A DNA stretch of 64,000 nt from Lentzea nigeriaca (lineage in GTDB: Bacteria > Actinomycetota > Actinomycetes > Mycobacteriales > Pseudonocardiaceae), in NCBI RefSeq assembly GCF_016907955.1, contig NZ_JAFBCX010000016.1, positions 62,001 to 126,000 on the forward strand. Direction: 5' to 3'. Below the pieces are notes generated by a model. That model saw only the letters and a program-made list of their open reading frames with translations. It was not told the DNA's origin and searched no databases. The translations under genes were made by a program, and so were the position numbers. Below are positions 45,300 through 53,427 of the stretch, piece after piece (positions within the stretch are counted from its first letter, which is position 1; every line of letters begins with the position of its first letter).

Positions 45300-45334
45300 C
45301 TAAGGTATGCCTTAGTTAAGTTAGGGTTACTTTA
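45300..45334. promoter_or_regulatory. Iron box (IdeR/DmdR-type) region
   Basis: TTAAGTTAGGGTTACTTTA (45316-45334) matches the 19-base actinobacterial iron-box consensus TTAGGTTAGGCTAACCTAA at 14 positions. Directly before it stands the near-perfect palindrome CTAAGGTATGCCTTAG (45300-45315). The pair lies 27 bases upstream of a siderophore-type N-hydroxylase gene, so iron-dependent repression is expected. Confidence 0.65.
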
Positions 45335-45360
45335 GGCGCCCAGGGTGCAGGAGGATCGCG

Positions 45361-46611
45361 ATGAACCCGGTGTTAGACCTGGCCGGAATCGGTTTCGGCC
45401 CGTCCAACCTCGCTCTCGCGATCGCGGTGGAAGAACACGCGCGGCCCGTCCGGGCGCGCTTCTTCGAGAGGCAGCCGAGGTTCGGCTGGCACCGGGGGAT
45501 GCTGCTGGAGGACGCCACCATGCAGGTGTCCTTCCTCAAGGACCTGGTCACTCTGCGCAACCCCACGAGCAGCTACAGCTTCCTGTGCTACCTGCGCGAC
45601 TGCGGCCGGTTGGCCGACTTCGTCAACCACAAGAACCTCTTCCCGCTGCGCAAGGAGTTCCACGACTACTTCGAGTGGGCGGCGGAACGGGTCGCACACC
45701 ACGTGTCGTACGGCGCCGAGGTCACGGACATCCGCACCGGCGGCGACGGGTTCGAGATCACCGTCGGCGACGAGCTGGTCAGCGCGCGCAACGTGGTGCT
45801 GGCGACCGGGCTGGAGGCGTGCCTGCCGGACGGCGTCGAGGCGGGCGAGCGGATCTGGCACAACCGGGACCTGCTGCACAAGGTCGAGACCCTGCGGGCA
45901 CCGCGGCACGTCGTCGTCGTGGGCGCGGGCCAGAGCGCGGCAGAGGCCGTGGCGTTCTTCCACGACCGGTTCCCCGAGGCCGAGGTCCACGGGGTGTTCG
46001 CGCGCTACGGCTACAGCCCCGCCGACGACAGTTCGTTCGCGAACCGCATCTTCGATCCCGAGGCGGTCGACGAGTTCTACCGGGCGCCCGAGGACGTCAA
46101 GCAGCGCCTGATGGGCTACCACGCCAACACCAACTACGGCGTGGTCGACCACGACCTGATCGAAGAGCTGTACCGGCGGGTCTACCGGGAGAAGGTCGTC
46201 GGCAGGCAGAGGTTGTCGCTGCACAACACCTCACGGCTCACCGACGTGAACGCCGACGGCAAGTGCGTGATCGAGTCGCTCGCGAACGGCACGCGGCTGC
46301 CTGTCGACGCGGACGTCATCGTGTACGCGACCGGGTACCGGCCGGCGAACCCGGTGAGGCTGCTCGGTGATCTCGCGGACCACTGCGAACGCGACGAGCG
46401 CGGCCGGCTGAAGGTCACGCGCGACTACCGCGTGGTCACGAACGACGAGATCCGCGGCGGGATCTACCTGCAGGGCGGCACCGAGCACACCCACGGCATC
46501 ACGTCGTCGCTGCTCTCGAACACGGCGGTGCGGGTCGGCGAGATTCTCGACTCCGTGCTGCGCAGGCCGCGGACTGCACCGGTGCCGGAACTCGCGGCAC
46601 GCGTGGGTTAG
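45361..46611 (+). CDS. L-lysine/L-ornithine N-monooxygenase (siderophore biosynthesis)
   Basis: FAD- and NADPH-dependent amine hydroxylase, 416 residues, making N-hydroxy-ornithine or N-hydroxy-lysine for hydroxamate siderophores. FAD motif GIGFGPSNLALAIAV (9-23), the substrate-side KDLVTLRNPTSSYSFLCYL, the NADPH Rossmann motif VVVVGAGQSAAEAV (near 184-197) and the C-terminal ATGYRPANP. The ATG at 45361 follows AGGAGG. An iron box lies upstream, and an MbtH gene follows 18 bases after the stop, so this is an iron-regulated siderophore operon lacking its NRPS here. Ornithine versus lysine cannot be told by eye. Confidence 0.92.
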   Translation: MNPVLDLAGIGFGPSNLALAIAVEEHARPVRARFFERQPRFGWHRGMLLEDATMQVSFLKDLVTLRNPTSSYSFLCYLRDCGRLADFVNHKNLFPLRKEFHDYFEWAAERVAHHVSYGAEVTDIRTGGDGFEITVGDELVSARNVVLATGLEACLPDGVEAGERIWHNRDLLHKVETLRAPRHVVVVGAGQSAAEAVAFFHDRFPEAEVHGVFARYGYSPADDSSFANRIFDPEAVDEFYRAPEDVKQRLMGYHANTNYGVVDHDLIEELYRRVYREKVVGRQRLSLHNTSRLTDVNADGKCVIESLANGTRLPVDADVIVYATGYRPANPVRLLGDLADHCERDERGRLKVTRDYRVVTNDEIRGGIYLQGGTEHTHGITSSLLSNTAVRVGEILDSVLRRPRTAPVPELAARVG

Positions 46612-46629
46612 AAGGAGAGGACTGAAGTC

Positions 46630-46824
46630 ATGACCAACCCGTTCGAGGACCCGCAGGGCCGGTTCTTCGTACTCGTCAACCACGAGCAGCAGTACTCGCT
46701 GTGGCCGACGTTCGCGGAGGTGCCCGCCGGGTGGACCAAGGTCTTCGGCGAGGACAGCCGCGACGCCTGCCTGGCGTACGTGGAGGAGAACTGGACCGAC
46801 CTGCGTCCCGCGTCTATCCGCTGA
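46630..46824 (+). CDS. mbtH: MbtH-like NRPS accessory protein
   Basis: Complete 64-residue MbtH protein, which binds and stabilises NRPS adenylation domains. Characteristic residues: [40 protein letters not shown] and the terminal W in [14 protein letters not shown]. Excellent ribosome-binding site GAAGGAGAGG. It is in an operon with the N-hydroxylase; the partner NRPS must be outside the window. The last 11 bases overlap the convergent oxidoreductase gene. Confidence 0.95.
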   Translation: MTNPFEDPQGRFFVLVNHEQQYSLWPTFAEVPAGWTKVFGEDSRDACLAYVEENWTDLRPASIR

Positions 46825-47494
46825 GGTAGTCCGCGAACGTCCGCTCGCACACCGCGCGGCCGGGAGTCAGGTTCCCGCCCGCGCGGTAGGCGCGGTACGT
46901 CGCTCCCGGCACCTTCAACGGCACCAGCGTGCGCTTCTTTCCCGTCGCTGCCAGGTACATCCGTGCGTAGTCGACGGCCTCACGGATCTCCGGTCCGCCC
47001 ATCTCGGGTGCGACTCCGGACGGCGCCGCCTGGGCGAGCGAGGCCAGTTCCAGGCCGACCTCTGCCTCGTCGACCGGCTGGAACGCGAACCCCGGCACGA
47101 CCATCAACGGCAGTTTCGACGTGCCGTCGAACATGCGGCGCAGCAGCGAGTGGAACTGCGTGGCGCGCAGGATCGTGTGCGGCACACCGGAATCGGCGAT
47201 CAGGCGTTCGGCCGCGTGCTTCTGCTTGTAGTAGGGGAGTGGGACGCGGTCGCAGCCGACGATCGAGATGTAGACGAGGTGCGCGGGCCTGGCCGACAGC
47301 ACCGCCCGTGCCATGTCGACTTCGCGGCGGAACGACGTGGCGCAGTGCACCACGACGTCCGCGCGCAGTGCGTTCAAACCGGTGCCGCGCAACAGATCCG
47401 TGCCGGTGGACCGCGAGACGGCTTTGGCGCCGGGCAACGCGGCGACGACGTGCCTGCCCAACGAGCCGTTGCCACCCGTGACGACGAAGGTCAT
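46814..47494 (-). CDS. NmrA-like atypical SDR / NAD(P)-binding protein
   Basis: Small Rossmann-fold protein, 226 residues, with the nucleotide motif [17 protein letters not shown] (4-20) and the segments [18 protein letters not shown] and [20 protein letters not shown] typical of NmrA/TMR-like atypical short-chain dehydrogenases. The canonical YxxxK is replaced by YYKQKHAAE. The ATG at 47494 overlaps the stop of the upstream DMT transporter gene (ATGA). A larger open frame upstream is a shadow of that gene. Role unknown; could be a quinone or redox-sensing protein. Confidence 0.82.
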   Translation of the reverse strand: MTFVVTGGNGSLGRHVVAALPGAKAVSRSTGTDLLRGTGLNALRADVVVHCATSFRREVDMARAVLSARPAHLVYISIVGCDRVPLPYYKQKHAAERLIADSGVPHTILRATQFHSLLRRMFDGTSKLPLMVVPGFAFQPVDEAEVGLELASLAQAAPSGVAPEMGGPEIREAVDYARMYLAATGKKRTLVPLKVPGATYRAYRAGGNLTPGRAVCERTFADYLSG

Positions 47495-48309
47495 GCCTCC
47501 ACCCTTACACGGTGGTAGTGGGCCAGCACGACGGTGCCCGTCACCGCGCCGATGGCGCTGATCACGAGACCGGCCTGGGTGAGGCCGCTCATGCCGGTGC
47601 CCTCGCCGAGCAGCTTGATGCCGATCCAGGTCGCGACGATCGGGTTCACGACGGTCTGCCCCGCCACGACGACGTCGGGCGGCCCCGCGGCGTACCCGAG
47701 CTGGATGAACCAGGCCCCCACGAGGAAGGCCACGACGAGTCCGGCCAGCGAGAGCCATTCGATCCGCGGCAGCGTGGTCGTCACGTCGCGGACCAGCACG
47801 GCGACGAGCCCGTACGCGGTTCCGGCGCCCACGGCGAGTGCCAGCGCCCTGACCGCGCCCGTCTGGAAGGTCGCCACGACCGTGCAGACCAGCACGCCCG
47901 CGACCACGAGTTGCCCTGCCTGCAACGCGACCTTCGCCGACACGTCGGTCGGCACCGCGTGGCCCGCCGTGATCGACACGAACACCACGATCCCTGCCGT
48001 CGCGACCAGCACCGCCACCGCGAGCAGTCCGGTGAGCTTGTGCGCCCGTGCCACCGCGATGATCGGGATGGCCAGCGCGTTCAGCGGCGCCACCACGGAG
48101 ACGGGTGCCAGTGCCAGCGCGAGGACCTGCAGGACGGCGCACCCCAGCAGGATCAGGAACCCGTAGACCCACCGGCGTGACGACATCAGCCGGTACGCCG
48201 AAGTCAGCTTCAGGCCGGGTACCTCCCGCACACCGGCGTGCTGCCACATCGCGCCGAGCGCGCCGCACCCGGCGGCGAGCACCGCGCACAGGATCGCGAC
48301 CCCGACCAC
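47491..48309 (-). CDS. DMT superfamily transporter (EamA/NIPA-like)
   Basis: Integral membrane protein, 272 residues, with about nine to ten hydrophobic helices (MVGVAILCAVLAAGCGALGA, FLILLGCAVLQVLALALAPV, LLAVAVLVATAGIVVFVSIT and others). It contains the drug/metabolite transporter pattern SVVAPLNALAIPIIAVA and, in its second half, VVAGQTVVNPIVATWIG. GTG start at 48309, divergent from the GntR-ABC operon. It is coupled to the NmrA-like gene downstream. The substrate (metabolite or magnesium) is not determinable. Confidence 0.83.
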   Translation of the reverse strand: MVGVAILCAVLAAGCGALGAMWQHAGVREVPGLKLTSAYRLMSSRRWVYGFLILLGCAVLQVLALALAPVSVVAPLNALAIPIIAVARAHKLTGLLAVAVLVATAGIVVFVSITAGHAVPTDVSAKVALQAGQLVVAGVLVCTVVATFQTGAVRALALAVGAGTAYGLVAVLVRDVTTTLPRIEWLSLAGLVVAFLVGAWFIQLGYAAGPPDVVVAGQTVVNPIVATWIGIKLLGEGTGMSGLTQAGLVISAIGAVTGTVVLAHYHRVRVEA

Positions 48310-48335
48310 GTGCCAATGCTACGCCGCCACTGCTA

Positions 48336-48361
48336 TGGTTCATTACATGAGTAACGAACCA
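48336..48361. promoter_or_regulatory. 26-base palindromic operator of the GntR-ABC operon
   Basis: Inverted repeat TGGTTCATTAC / GTAACGAACCA separated by ATGA, 10 of 11 arm positions complementary. It lies 11 bases upstream of the gntR ATG and inside the short region shared with the divergent DMT gene, so the regulator likely controls itself and perhaps both directions. Confidence 0.8.
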
Positions 48362-48372
48362 AGGAAGTAGCG

Positions 48373-48738
48373 ATGTTCGACGACCGGAGCCCGATCTACC
48401 GCCAGATCGCCGACCGGATCAAGGCGGACGTGCTCAGCGGGGCGTTGAAGGCGAACGAGCAGGTCATGTCGACCAACCAGTACGCCGCCTACTACCGGAT
48501 CAACCCGGCTACCGCGGCGAAGGCCTTTCAGCAGCTCGTGGACGAGAAGGTGCTCTACAAGAAGAGGGGGATCGGGATGTTCGTGAGCACGCAGGCTCGC
48601 GACATGCTGCGGGCACAGGGGAGGGAGACCTTCTTCGGCGAGGTCGTGGACCCGATGGTCGCGGAGGCACGCGCCATCGGCATTCCGCTCGCCGACGTCA
48701 TCCGCCGCATCGAGCAGCACGAGAAGGGGAGCGCGTGA
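48373..48738 (+). CDS. GntR family regulator, YtrA subfamily
   Basis: Short GntR-type repressor, 121 residues. The N-terminal winged helix (SPIYRQIADRIKADVLSGAL; MSTNQYAAYYRINPATAAKA; QQLVDEKVLYKKRGIGMFVS) is followed by only about 45 residues with two helices, the YtrA arrangement. Such regulators almost always head operons of ABC exporters, as here. The ATG at 48373 has AAGGAAG upstream. The stop overlaps the start of the ATPase gene (GTGA). A near-perfect palindrome directly upstream is its probable operator. Confidence 0.93.
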   Translation: MFDDRSPIYRQIADRIKADVLSGALKANEQVMSTNQYAAYYRINPATAAKAFQQLVDEKVLYKKRGIGMFVSTQARDMLRAQGRETFFGEVVDPMVAEARAIGIPLADVIRRIEQHEKGSA

Positions 48739-49613
48739 TGCGCGTCGACGTGCAGGGCTTAACGGTGCGTTACGGGGACGTCACCGCCATCGACGACATG
48801 AGCTTTTCATTGTCGGGAAACAAGATCTACGGCCTGCTCGGGCGCAACGGCTCCGGCAAGACCAGCCTGATGTCGGCGCTCGCCGGGTACCGCAGGCCGA
48901 TCGGCTCCGTCCAGCTCGACGGTGAGCCGGTCTTCGAGAACGCCGCCGCGATGCGGAAGGTGTGCCTGGTGCGCCACACCGCCGATGCCGCGGACAAGGG
49001 CGACAAGGTCTCGTACGTGCTGGAGTACGGCGCGGCGTGGCGCGACACGTGGGACAACGCGTACGCGCTCGAACTGGTCGAGCTGTTCAAGATCCCGCTG
49101 AAGACCAAGGTCGGCGAACTGTCGCTGGGGCAGCGGTCCGCGCTGGGCGTCGTGATCGCGCTCGCCAGCCGGTCGCCTTTGACCATGCTCGACGAGTCAC
49201 ACCTCGGCATGGACACGCCGACCCGGTACGCGTTCTACGACGCTCTGCTCAACGACTTCATGGCCCACCCGCGCACGATCATCATCTCCACGCACCTCAT
49301 CGAGGAGCTGGCCTCGCTGCTGGAGGAGGTCGTGATCATCGACACCGGCCGGCTGGTGCTGCAGGAGGAAGCGGATGTGCTGCGGTCACGCGGCACCGAG
49401 GTCACCGGGAACGCCGCCGACGTCGACGAGTTCACCGCCGGGCTGACCGTGCTGAGCGAGAAGTCGTTGGGGCGCACCAAGGCCGCGATGGTCTACGGCG
49501 GTCTGGACGACGAGCAGCTGACCCGCGCGCGGCAACTCGGGCTGGAGCTCGGCCCGATCGCGTTGCAGGACCTCTTCGTGCACCTGACCGAACCGGTTGG
49601 GGGCAAGCGGTGA
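48735..49613 (+). CDS. ABC transporter ATP-binding protein (YtrB-like)
   Basis: ATPase of 292 residues: Walker A GLLGRNGSGKTSLMSALAGY, signature LSLGQRSALGVVIALAS (LSLGQ rather than LSGGQ), Walker B PLTMLDESHLGMD, switch His in IISTHLIEELASL. It starts at GTG 48735 overlapping the gntR stop, or at ATG 48738 next to it. The C-terminal 80 residues are a non-nucleotide domain. With the permease downstream it forms an exporter whose substrate is unknown; YtrA-type operons in Gram-positives often respond to cell-wall-active compounds. Confidence 0.9.
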   Translation: MMRVDVQGLTVRYGDVTAIDDMSFSLSGNKIYGLLGRNGSGKTSLMSALAGYRRPIGSVQLDGEPVFENAAAMRKVCLVRHTADAADKGDKVSYVLEYGAAWRDTWDNAYALELVELFKIPLKTKVGELSLGQRSALGVVIALASRSPLTMLDESHLGMDTPTRYAFYDALLNDFMAHPRTIIISTHLIEELASLLEEVVIIDTGRLVLQEEADVLRSRGTEVTGNAADVDEFTAGLTVLSEKSLGRTKAAMVYGGLDDEQLTRARQLGLELGPIALQDLFVHLTEPVGGKR

Positions 49614-50269
49614 AGGTCTTCCGGCACCTGACCACGACGCTGGTCACGTTCAGCGCGATGGTTGCGGCCAGCGTCTTCGCGTTCGTCGTCGTGGTGACGT
49701 TCGTCGTCTCGGCGTTCCGCGGCGTCGAGATCAGCGCGTGGAACGTCGTGACGTCGCAGATCGCGCGCTGGTTCCTGCTCTGGGTCGGCGTCTACGTGAT
49801 CCACAACCAGTTGCCGATCGCGGTCGCGCACGGTCGCACCCGTCGTGAGTTCCTCGTTGCGGCATCCGGGTTCTCGGTCGTGCTCGCGCTCGTGATGGCC
49901 TTGATCGCGTGGCTCGGGTTCGCGATCGAGGGCGGGATCTACTCGCTGATGGACTGGCGTGCCGACGAACACGGCTCGCCTTGGGCGTACTTCCTGATGT
50001 TCCTGGTGTGGTGCGCGGTCGGAATGTTCTGCGCGGCGGCGTTCGACAGGTTCGGCGCGAGTGGCGTCTTCTGGGTGCCCGTAGGGCTCGCACTGGTCGT
50101 CGTCACGACGGCGGGGATTCCGGGATCGGGGAACCTGCCGTTCATCCGCAACGTTCCGGTGCTGCTCGGTTCCGGGTGGCACGCGCTGTCGGTGGTGGCG
50201 TTCCTGATCGCGCTGGCCGGGACGTGGGTCATCGCCAGGGACATGCCGATTCGCGTGCGCACTACCTGA
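49610..50269 (+). CDS. ABC transporter permease of the GntR operon
   Basis: Integral membrane protein, 219 residues, with six hydrophobic segments (LVTFSAMVAASVFAFVVVVT, IARWFLLWVGVYVIHNQLPI, FSVVLALVMALIAWLGFAIE, AYFLMFLVWCAVGMFCAAAF, VFWVPVGLALVVVTTAGIPG, ALSVVAFLIALAGTWVIARD). The GTG at 49610 overlaps the stop of the ATPase gene (GTGA). It has no close motif beyond the ABC-2-like layout and is assigned as permease by topology and operon position. Its end overlaps the convergent GH85 gene by eight bases. Confidence 0.82.
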   Translation: MKVFRHLTTTLVTFSAMVAASVFAFVVVVTFVVSAFRGVEISAWNVVTSQIARWFLLWVGVYVIHNQLPIAVAHGRTRREFLVAASGFSVVLALVMALIAWLGFAIEGGIYSLMDWRADEHGSPWAYFLMFLVWCAVGMFCAAAFDRFGASGVFWVPVGLALVVVTTAGIPGSGNLPFIRNVPVLLGSGWHALSVVAFLIALAGTWVIARDMPIRVRTT

Positions 50270-52178
50270 TCGAGACCTGGGCGGGCGGTGAGACGTCGAA
50301 CGCCTCGCTGACCGCCTCGATCTCGATCTGCGCGGTTTCTCCTGCGGCCAAGGGGATCGCGGGCACGAAGTACGCGTCGTTCGCCGTACCGCCGAGGAAG
50401 ATCCGCTCGGTCCCCGTCCACTGGTAGACCCGGTACTGCCGGACGGAACCCGGCGAGCGCGTCCAGGTGAGCCGTGCCGACACCGTTGTCGCGTTGGTGC
50501 GGCTCACCTGCTCGACCCGCACGGCCGTCGGTGCCACCGGCGGGGTCATGACCGGGTCCGTGACACCGATCCGGCCGATCAGCGCGGTGACCGGGCCGCC
50601 GGGCAGGACCCGCAGGCTGATCTCGGTCAGCGTCGCGCCGGAGTGCTCGCCGAGCGGGAACACGCTGCGCCGCCACGCCCCGGAGACGCCGCCGAGGTCC
50701 AGAACCTTCTCTGTGCCGCCGATGCGCAGCACCGCCTGCAGCCGCGACGGCCCGGTGCCGGTGCGGTGCACGATCTCGAACTGGCTGTTCCCGGTCAGCT
50801 GCAACGACGTCGCGAACAGCCGGATGTCGTTGGCGGACAACGGTGTTCCGGTGATCTTCAGCGCGGTGCCGCCGTCGTACGGGTCGTCCCAGTCGAGCGA
50901 CGGCACGACCCTCGTCCCGGTGCCGGCGACGCTCCACCGCCAGGTCGGCAGCACGTCCTGCAACGACAGGTTGTTCCACGCCTGAGTGGACCGCACGGTG
51001 CCGTTGACGGCGAACTTCCTGCCGTGTCCGGTGTTGAAGTTCGTCACGAACGGCAGCGAGGTGATCGGTGTCAGCTCGGTGATGTAGTGCGCGATGCCCT
51101 TCCAGTTCGCCGTCGACGTGGTGTTCGACGGGTCGCCGTTCGGGCCGACCCAGAACCTGTTGTCGCGGGCGTAGAAGTCGGCGGGACCGCTGGACGACTT
51201 GTGCGTCCATTCAGGACGGTAGAAGCCCAGCGACGTGACGTGCGGCTTGTCCTCGGGGAAGACCGAGGCCCAGCCGACGCTCGTGTTGTAGCCGTTCGCC
51301 TCGACGTCCACACCGGACGCGAGGTCGTACGGGCTGCGCCCCGTCTGCTTGGCCATCGCCGCCGAGTTCGCGAGTCCCTGCGTGCTCCACCAGAAGTTCA
51401 GGAACATCTCGTCGGACTGCTCGAAGAACATCTTGTTCCGCGCGGTCAGGGCGTTCTGCCACGAGACGCTGCCGGAGTCGGTCATCGCGTCGTACCAGAT
51501 CACCCGCAGCCCGCTCCTGCGCAGGTAGACGATGAAGTCGCGCAGGTCGTTCGCGAGCCGGGTGTCACCGCCCGCGGTCTCCTGGTTGACGAACCAGCCG
51601 TCGAAACCGTGATGGCGGGCGACCTGGATCATCTTGTCCGCCACCGGGAACCTGTCGCCCTCGCGCCGGACGAAGTCGCGGACCCACTGGATCCGGCCGC
51701 CGTACGCGGTGGGCGGGAGGAACACGTTGCCGATCACGCGCACCCCGTTGCGGTGCGCCGCATCGGTGACGGTCGGGTTCGGCGCGAGGATCAGGCCCTC
51801 GGACGCGGAACCGCCCCAGAACACCAGCTCGTCGATGTACTGCCAGTAGTTCGTGGCGTAGTAGTTCATGTCGAGCGAGCCCTGCGCCGGGTTGTTGCTC
51901 GTCGGCGCGTACGCCACCAACGCCTGCACGCGGGCTTCACCGGCGTGGGCGTGCGGGTTGGCCGGACGTGCCGGCACGACCCGTGGTGCCAGCGGAACCG
52001 TGCTGCGGTTGTACCGGGCGTCCCGGTCCGTGGCCGGATCCCAGTCGAGCATCGTGGCCGGATGCCAATAGGACGCGTACGGCTGCGCGACTTCGGCTGC
52101 GGACACGGGAGTCTCGGACAGCAGACCGGTCAAGGCCGCCGTCGAGCTCAGCACGAGGAACTGTCTCCGGGTGGGCAC
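50262..52178 (-). CDS. GH85 endo-beta-N-acetylglucosaminidase, exported
   Basis: Family 85 enzyme, 638 residues, cleaving the chitobiose core of N-glycans (ENGase). GTG 52178 is chosen because AAGGGTGA stands just upstream and MPTRRQFLVLSSTAALTGLL is a Tat-like leader; an ATG 21 bases upstream is possible. The barrel has YWQYIDELVFWGGSASEGLI, then the catalytic pair Asn198 and Glu200 in DGWFVNQETAGG (substrate-assisted Asn and acid/base Glu), then VIWYDAMTDSGSVSWQNALT. The C-terminal beta domains run from about residue 400 to the end, including a fibronectin-like module (VRVEQVSRTNATTVSARLTW). It is the first gene of its strand facing the esterase gene at 52426. Confidence 0.92.
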   Translation of the reverse strand: MPTRRQFLVLSSTAALTGLLSETPVSAAEVAQPYASYWHPATMLDWDPATDRDARYNRSTVPLAPRVVPARPANPHAHAGEARVQALVAYAPTSNNPAQGSLDMNYYATNYWQYIDELVFWGGSASEGLILAPNPTVTDAAHRNGVRVIGNVFLPPTAYGGRIQWVRDFVRREGDRFPVADKMIQVARHHGFDGWFVNQETAGGDTRLANDLRDFIVYLRRSGLRVIWYDAMTDSGSVSWQNALTARNKMFFEQSDEMFLNFWWSTQGLANSAAMAKQTGRSPYDLASGVDVEANGYNTSVGWASVFPEDKPHVTSLGFYRPEWTHKSSSGPADFYARDNRFWVGPNGDPSNTTSTANWKGIAHYITELTPITSLPFVTNFNTGHGRKFAVNGTVRSTQAWNNLSLQDVLPTWRWSVAGTGTRVVPSLDWDDPYDGGTALKITGTPLSANDIRLFATSLQLTGNSQFEIVHRTGTGPSRLQAVLRIGGTEKVLDLGGVSGAWRRSVFPLGEHSGATLTEISLRVLPGGPVTALIGRIGVTDPVMTPPVAPTAVRVEQVSRTNATTVSARLTWTRSPGSVRQYRVYQWTGTERIFLGGTANDAYFVPAIPLAAGETAQIEIEAVSEAFDVSPPAQVSIR

Positions 52179-52425
52179 GTGATCACCCTTGTGCGGCATC
52201 CGATTCGCCGCATACCGCCGCCACGGTGACTGCACCGGACGACAATCGCGCGATCTGCTGCGCTGTGTGACCGAGTTCCGCGACCCCGATCGAGTCGAAT
52301 TCGACGGCGAGCCGTTCGCTCGCCAGATCCATGCAACCTAACCCTGGTGTTACCTACTCACGAGTAGTTAACATGTGATCGCCGTCGCTTTTGGTTCCCT
52401 GCCAACCAATCGAGGTGTATTTGTC

Positions 52426-53253
52426 GTGCGCGTCAAAGCTGTGCTCACGGCGCTGTTGCTGGCGCTGATCCCGGCCACCGCCAATGCGGCGGCCAACCCC
52501 TACGAAAGAGGCCCTGCTCCCACCGCGGCTTCGGTGGAGGCGGCCAGAGGCACGTTCGCCGTCACCCAGACCACCGTTCCCGTTCAGACGGGTTTCGGTG
52601 GCGGCACCATCTACACCCCGACCAGTGACCTCACCTTCGGTGCGGTCGCCGTCTCGCCCGGCTTCCTCTCACCCCAGTCGGCGATCGCCCACTTCGGCCC
52701 GCGGCTCGCGTCGTACGGCTTCGTGGTGATCACCATCGACACCCTGTCCGGCTGGGACGACCCCGACAGCCGTGGCCGTCAGCTCCTCGCGGCACTCGAC
52801 TACGTGGTCGCCCACAACACGCACGTCGACGCATCGCGCCTCGCCGTGATGGGCCACTCCATGGGCGGCGGCGGAACCCTGCGCGCCGCCGCGACGCGTC
52901 CCACCCTGCAGGCCGCCGTTCCGCTGGCTCCCTGGCACACCACCAAGAGCTGGTCGACGATCAAGGTGCCGACCATGGTGCTCGGCGGCCAGAACGACCC
53001 CACCGCTCCCGACGCCCAGCACTCCGTGCCGTTCTACACCTCGATGACGGCCGCGCCCGAGAAGGCCTTCCTGGAGTTGCGCGGCGGCAACCACTCCGAC
53101 CCGCGCGCTGACAACGTGACGGTCCGCAAGTTCACTCTGTCGTGGCTCAAGCGGTTCGTGGACGACGATGTGCGCTACGACCAGTTCCTCTGCCCGGCTC
53201 CGACCCCGAACACCGCCATCTCCGAGTACCGCGACACCTGCCCGCACGCCTGA
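52426..53253 (+). CDS. Cutinase / PET-hydrolase-like secreted esterase
   Basis: Secreted alpha/beta hydrolase of the Thermobifida cutinase / IsPETase family, 275 residues. GTG 52426 (GAGGTG upstream) begins a signal peptide, MRVKAVLTALLLALIPATAN, and the mature end ANPYERGPAPT is near-identical to actinobacterial cutinases. The triad is Ser145 in GHSMGGGG, Asp191 in GGQNDPTAP and His223 in GGNHSDP. Trp170 in PWH and Cys256-Cys272 (the C-terminal disulfide) are kept. Odd points: the oxyanion-side Tyr of the family (SPGY) is Phe80 here, and the residue after the catalytic His is Ser224, as in IsPETase, instead of the Phe of cutinases. Natural substrate probably cutin or lipid esters. Confidence 0.92.
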   Translation: MRVKAVLTALLLALIPATANAAANPYERGPAPTAASVEAARGTFAVTQTTVPVQTGFGGGTIYTPTSDLTFGAVAVSPGFLSPQSAIAHFGPRLASYGFVVITIDTLSGWDDPDSRGRQLLAALDYVVAHNTHVDASRLAVMGHSMGGGGTLRAAATRPTLQAAVPLAPWHTTKSWSTIKVPTMVLGGQNDPTAPDAQHSVPFYTSMTAAPEKAFLELRGGNHSDPRADNVTVRKFTLSWLKRFVDDDVRYDQFLCPAPTPNTAISEYRDTCPHA

Positions 53254-53263
53254 TTCCAGGGGC

Positions 53264-53294
53264 GCTGTGCCAGTCCGCAACGGTCTGGCACAGC
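53264..53294. terminator. Hairpin terminator after esterase gene
   Basis: Ten-base-pair stem GCTGTGCCAG / CTGGCACAGC with an inner CCG / CGG extension, 11 bases past the esterase stop and before the convergent ABC genes. Confidence 0.75.
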
Positions 53295-53427
53295 ACTCGC
53301 GACTCCCTGGTGAACGGACGCGGCAGTCCGTCCGGGCTGGTGGCGCGCTGCTCACCAGGAGGACGGAGCAGGCGATCGAGGCGTACGAGTCGTGGCTGGT
53401 GCGAACCTGGTCACGACTCGTGCGCCC

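Noticed and set aside
47495-48343. Upstream extension of the NmrA-like frame to 509 codons
   Set aside because: Shadow of the DMT transporter gene; the Rossmann motif begins right after ATG 47494.
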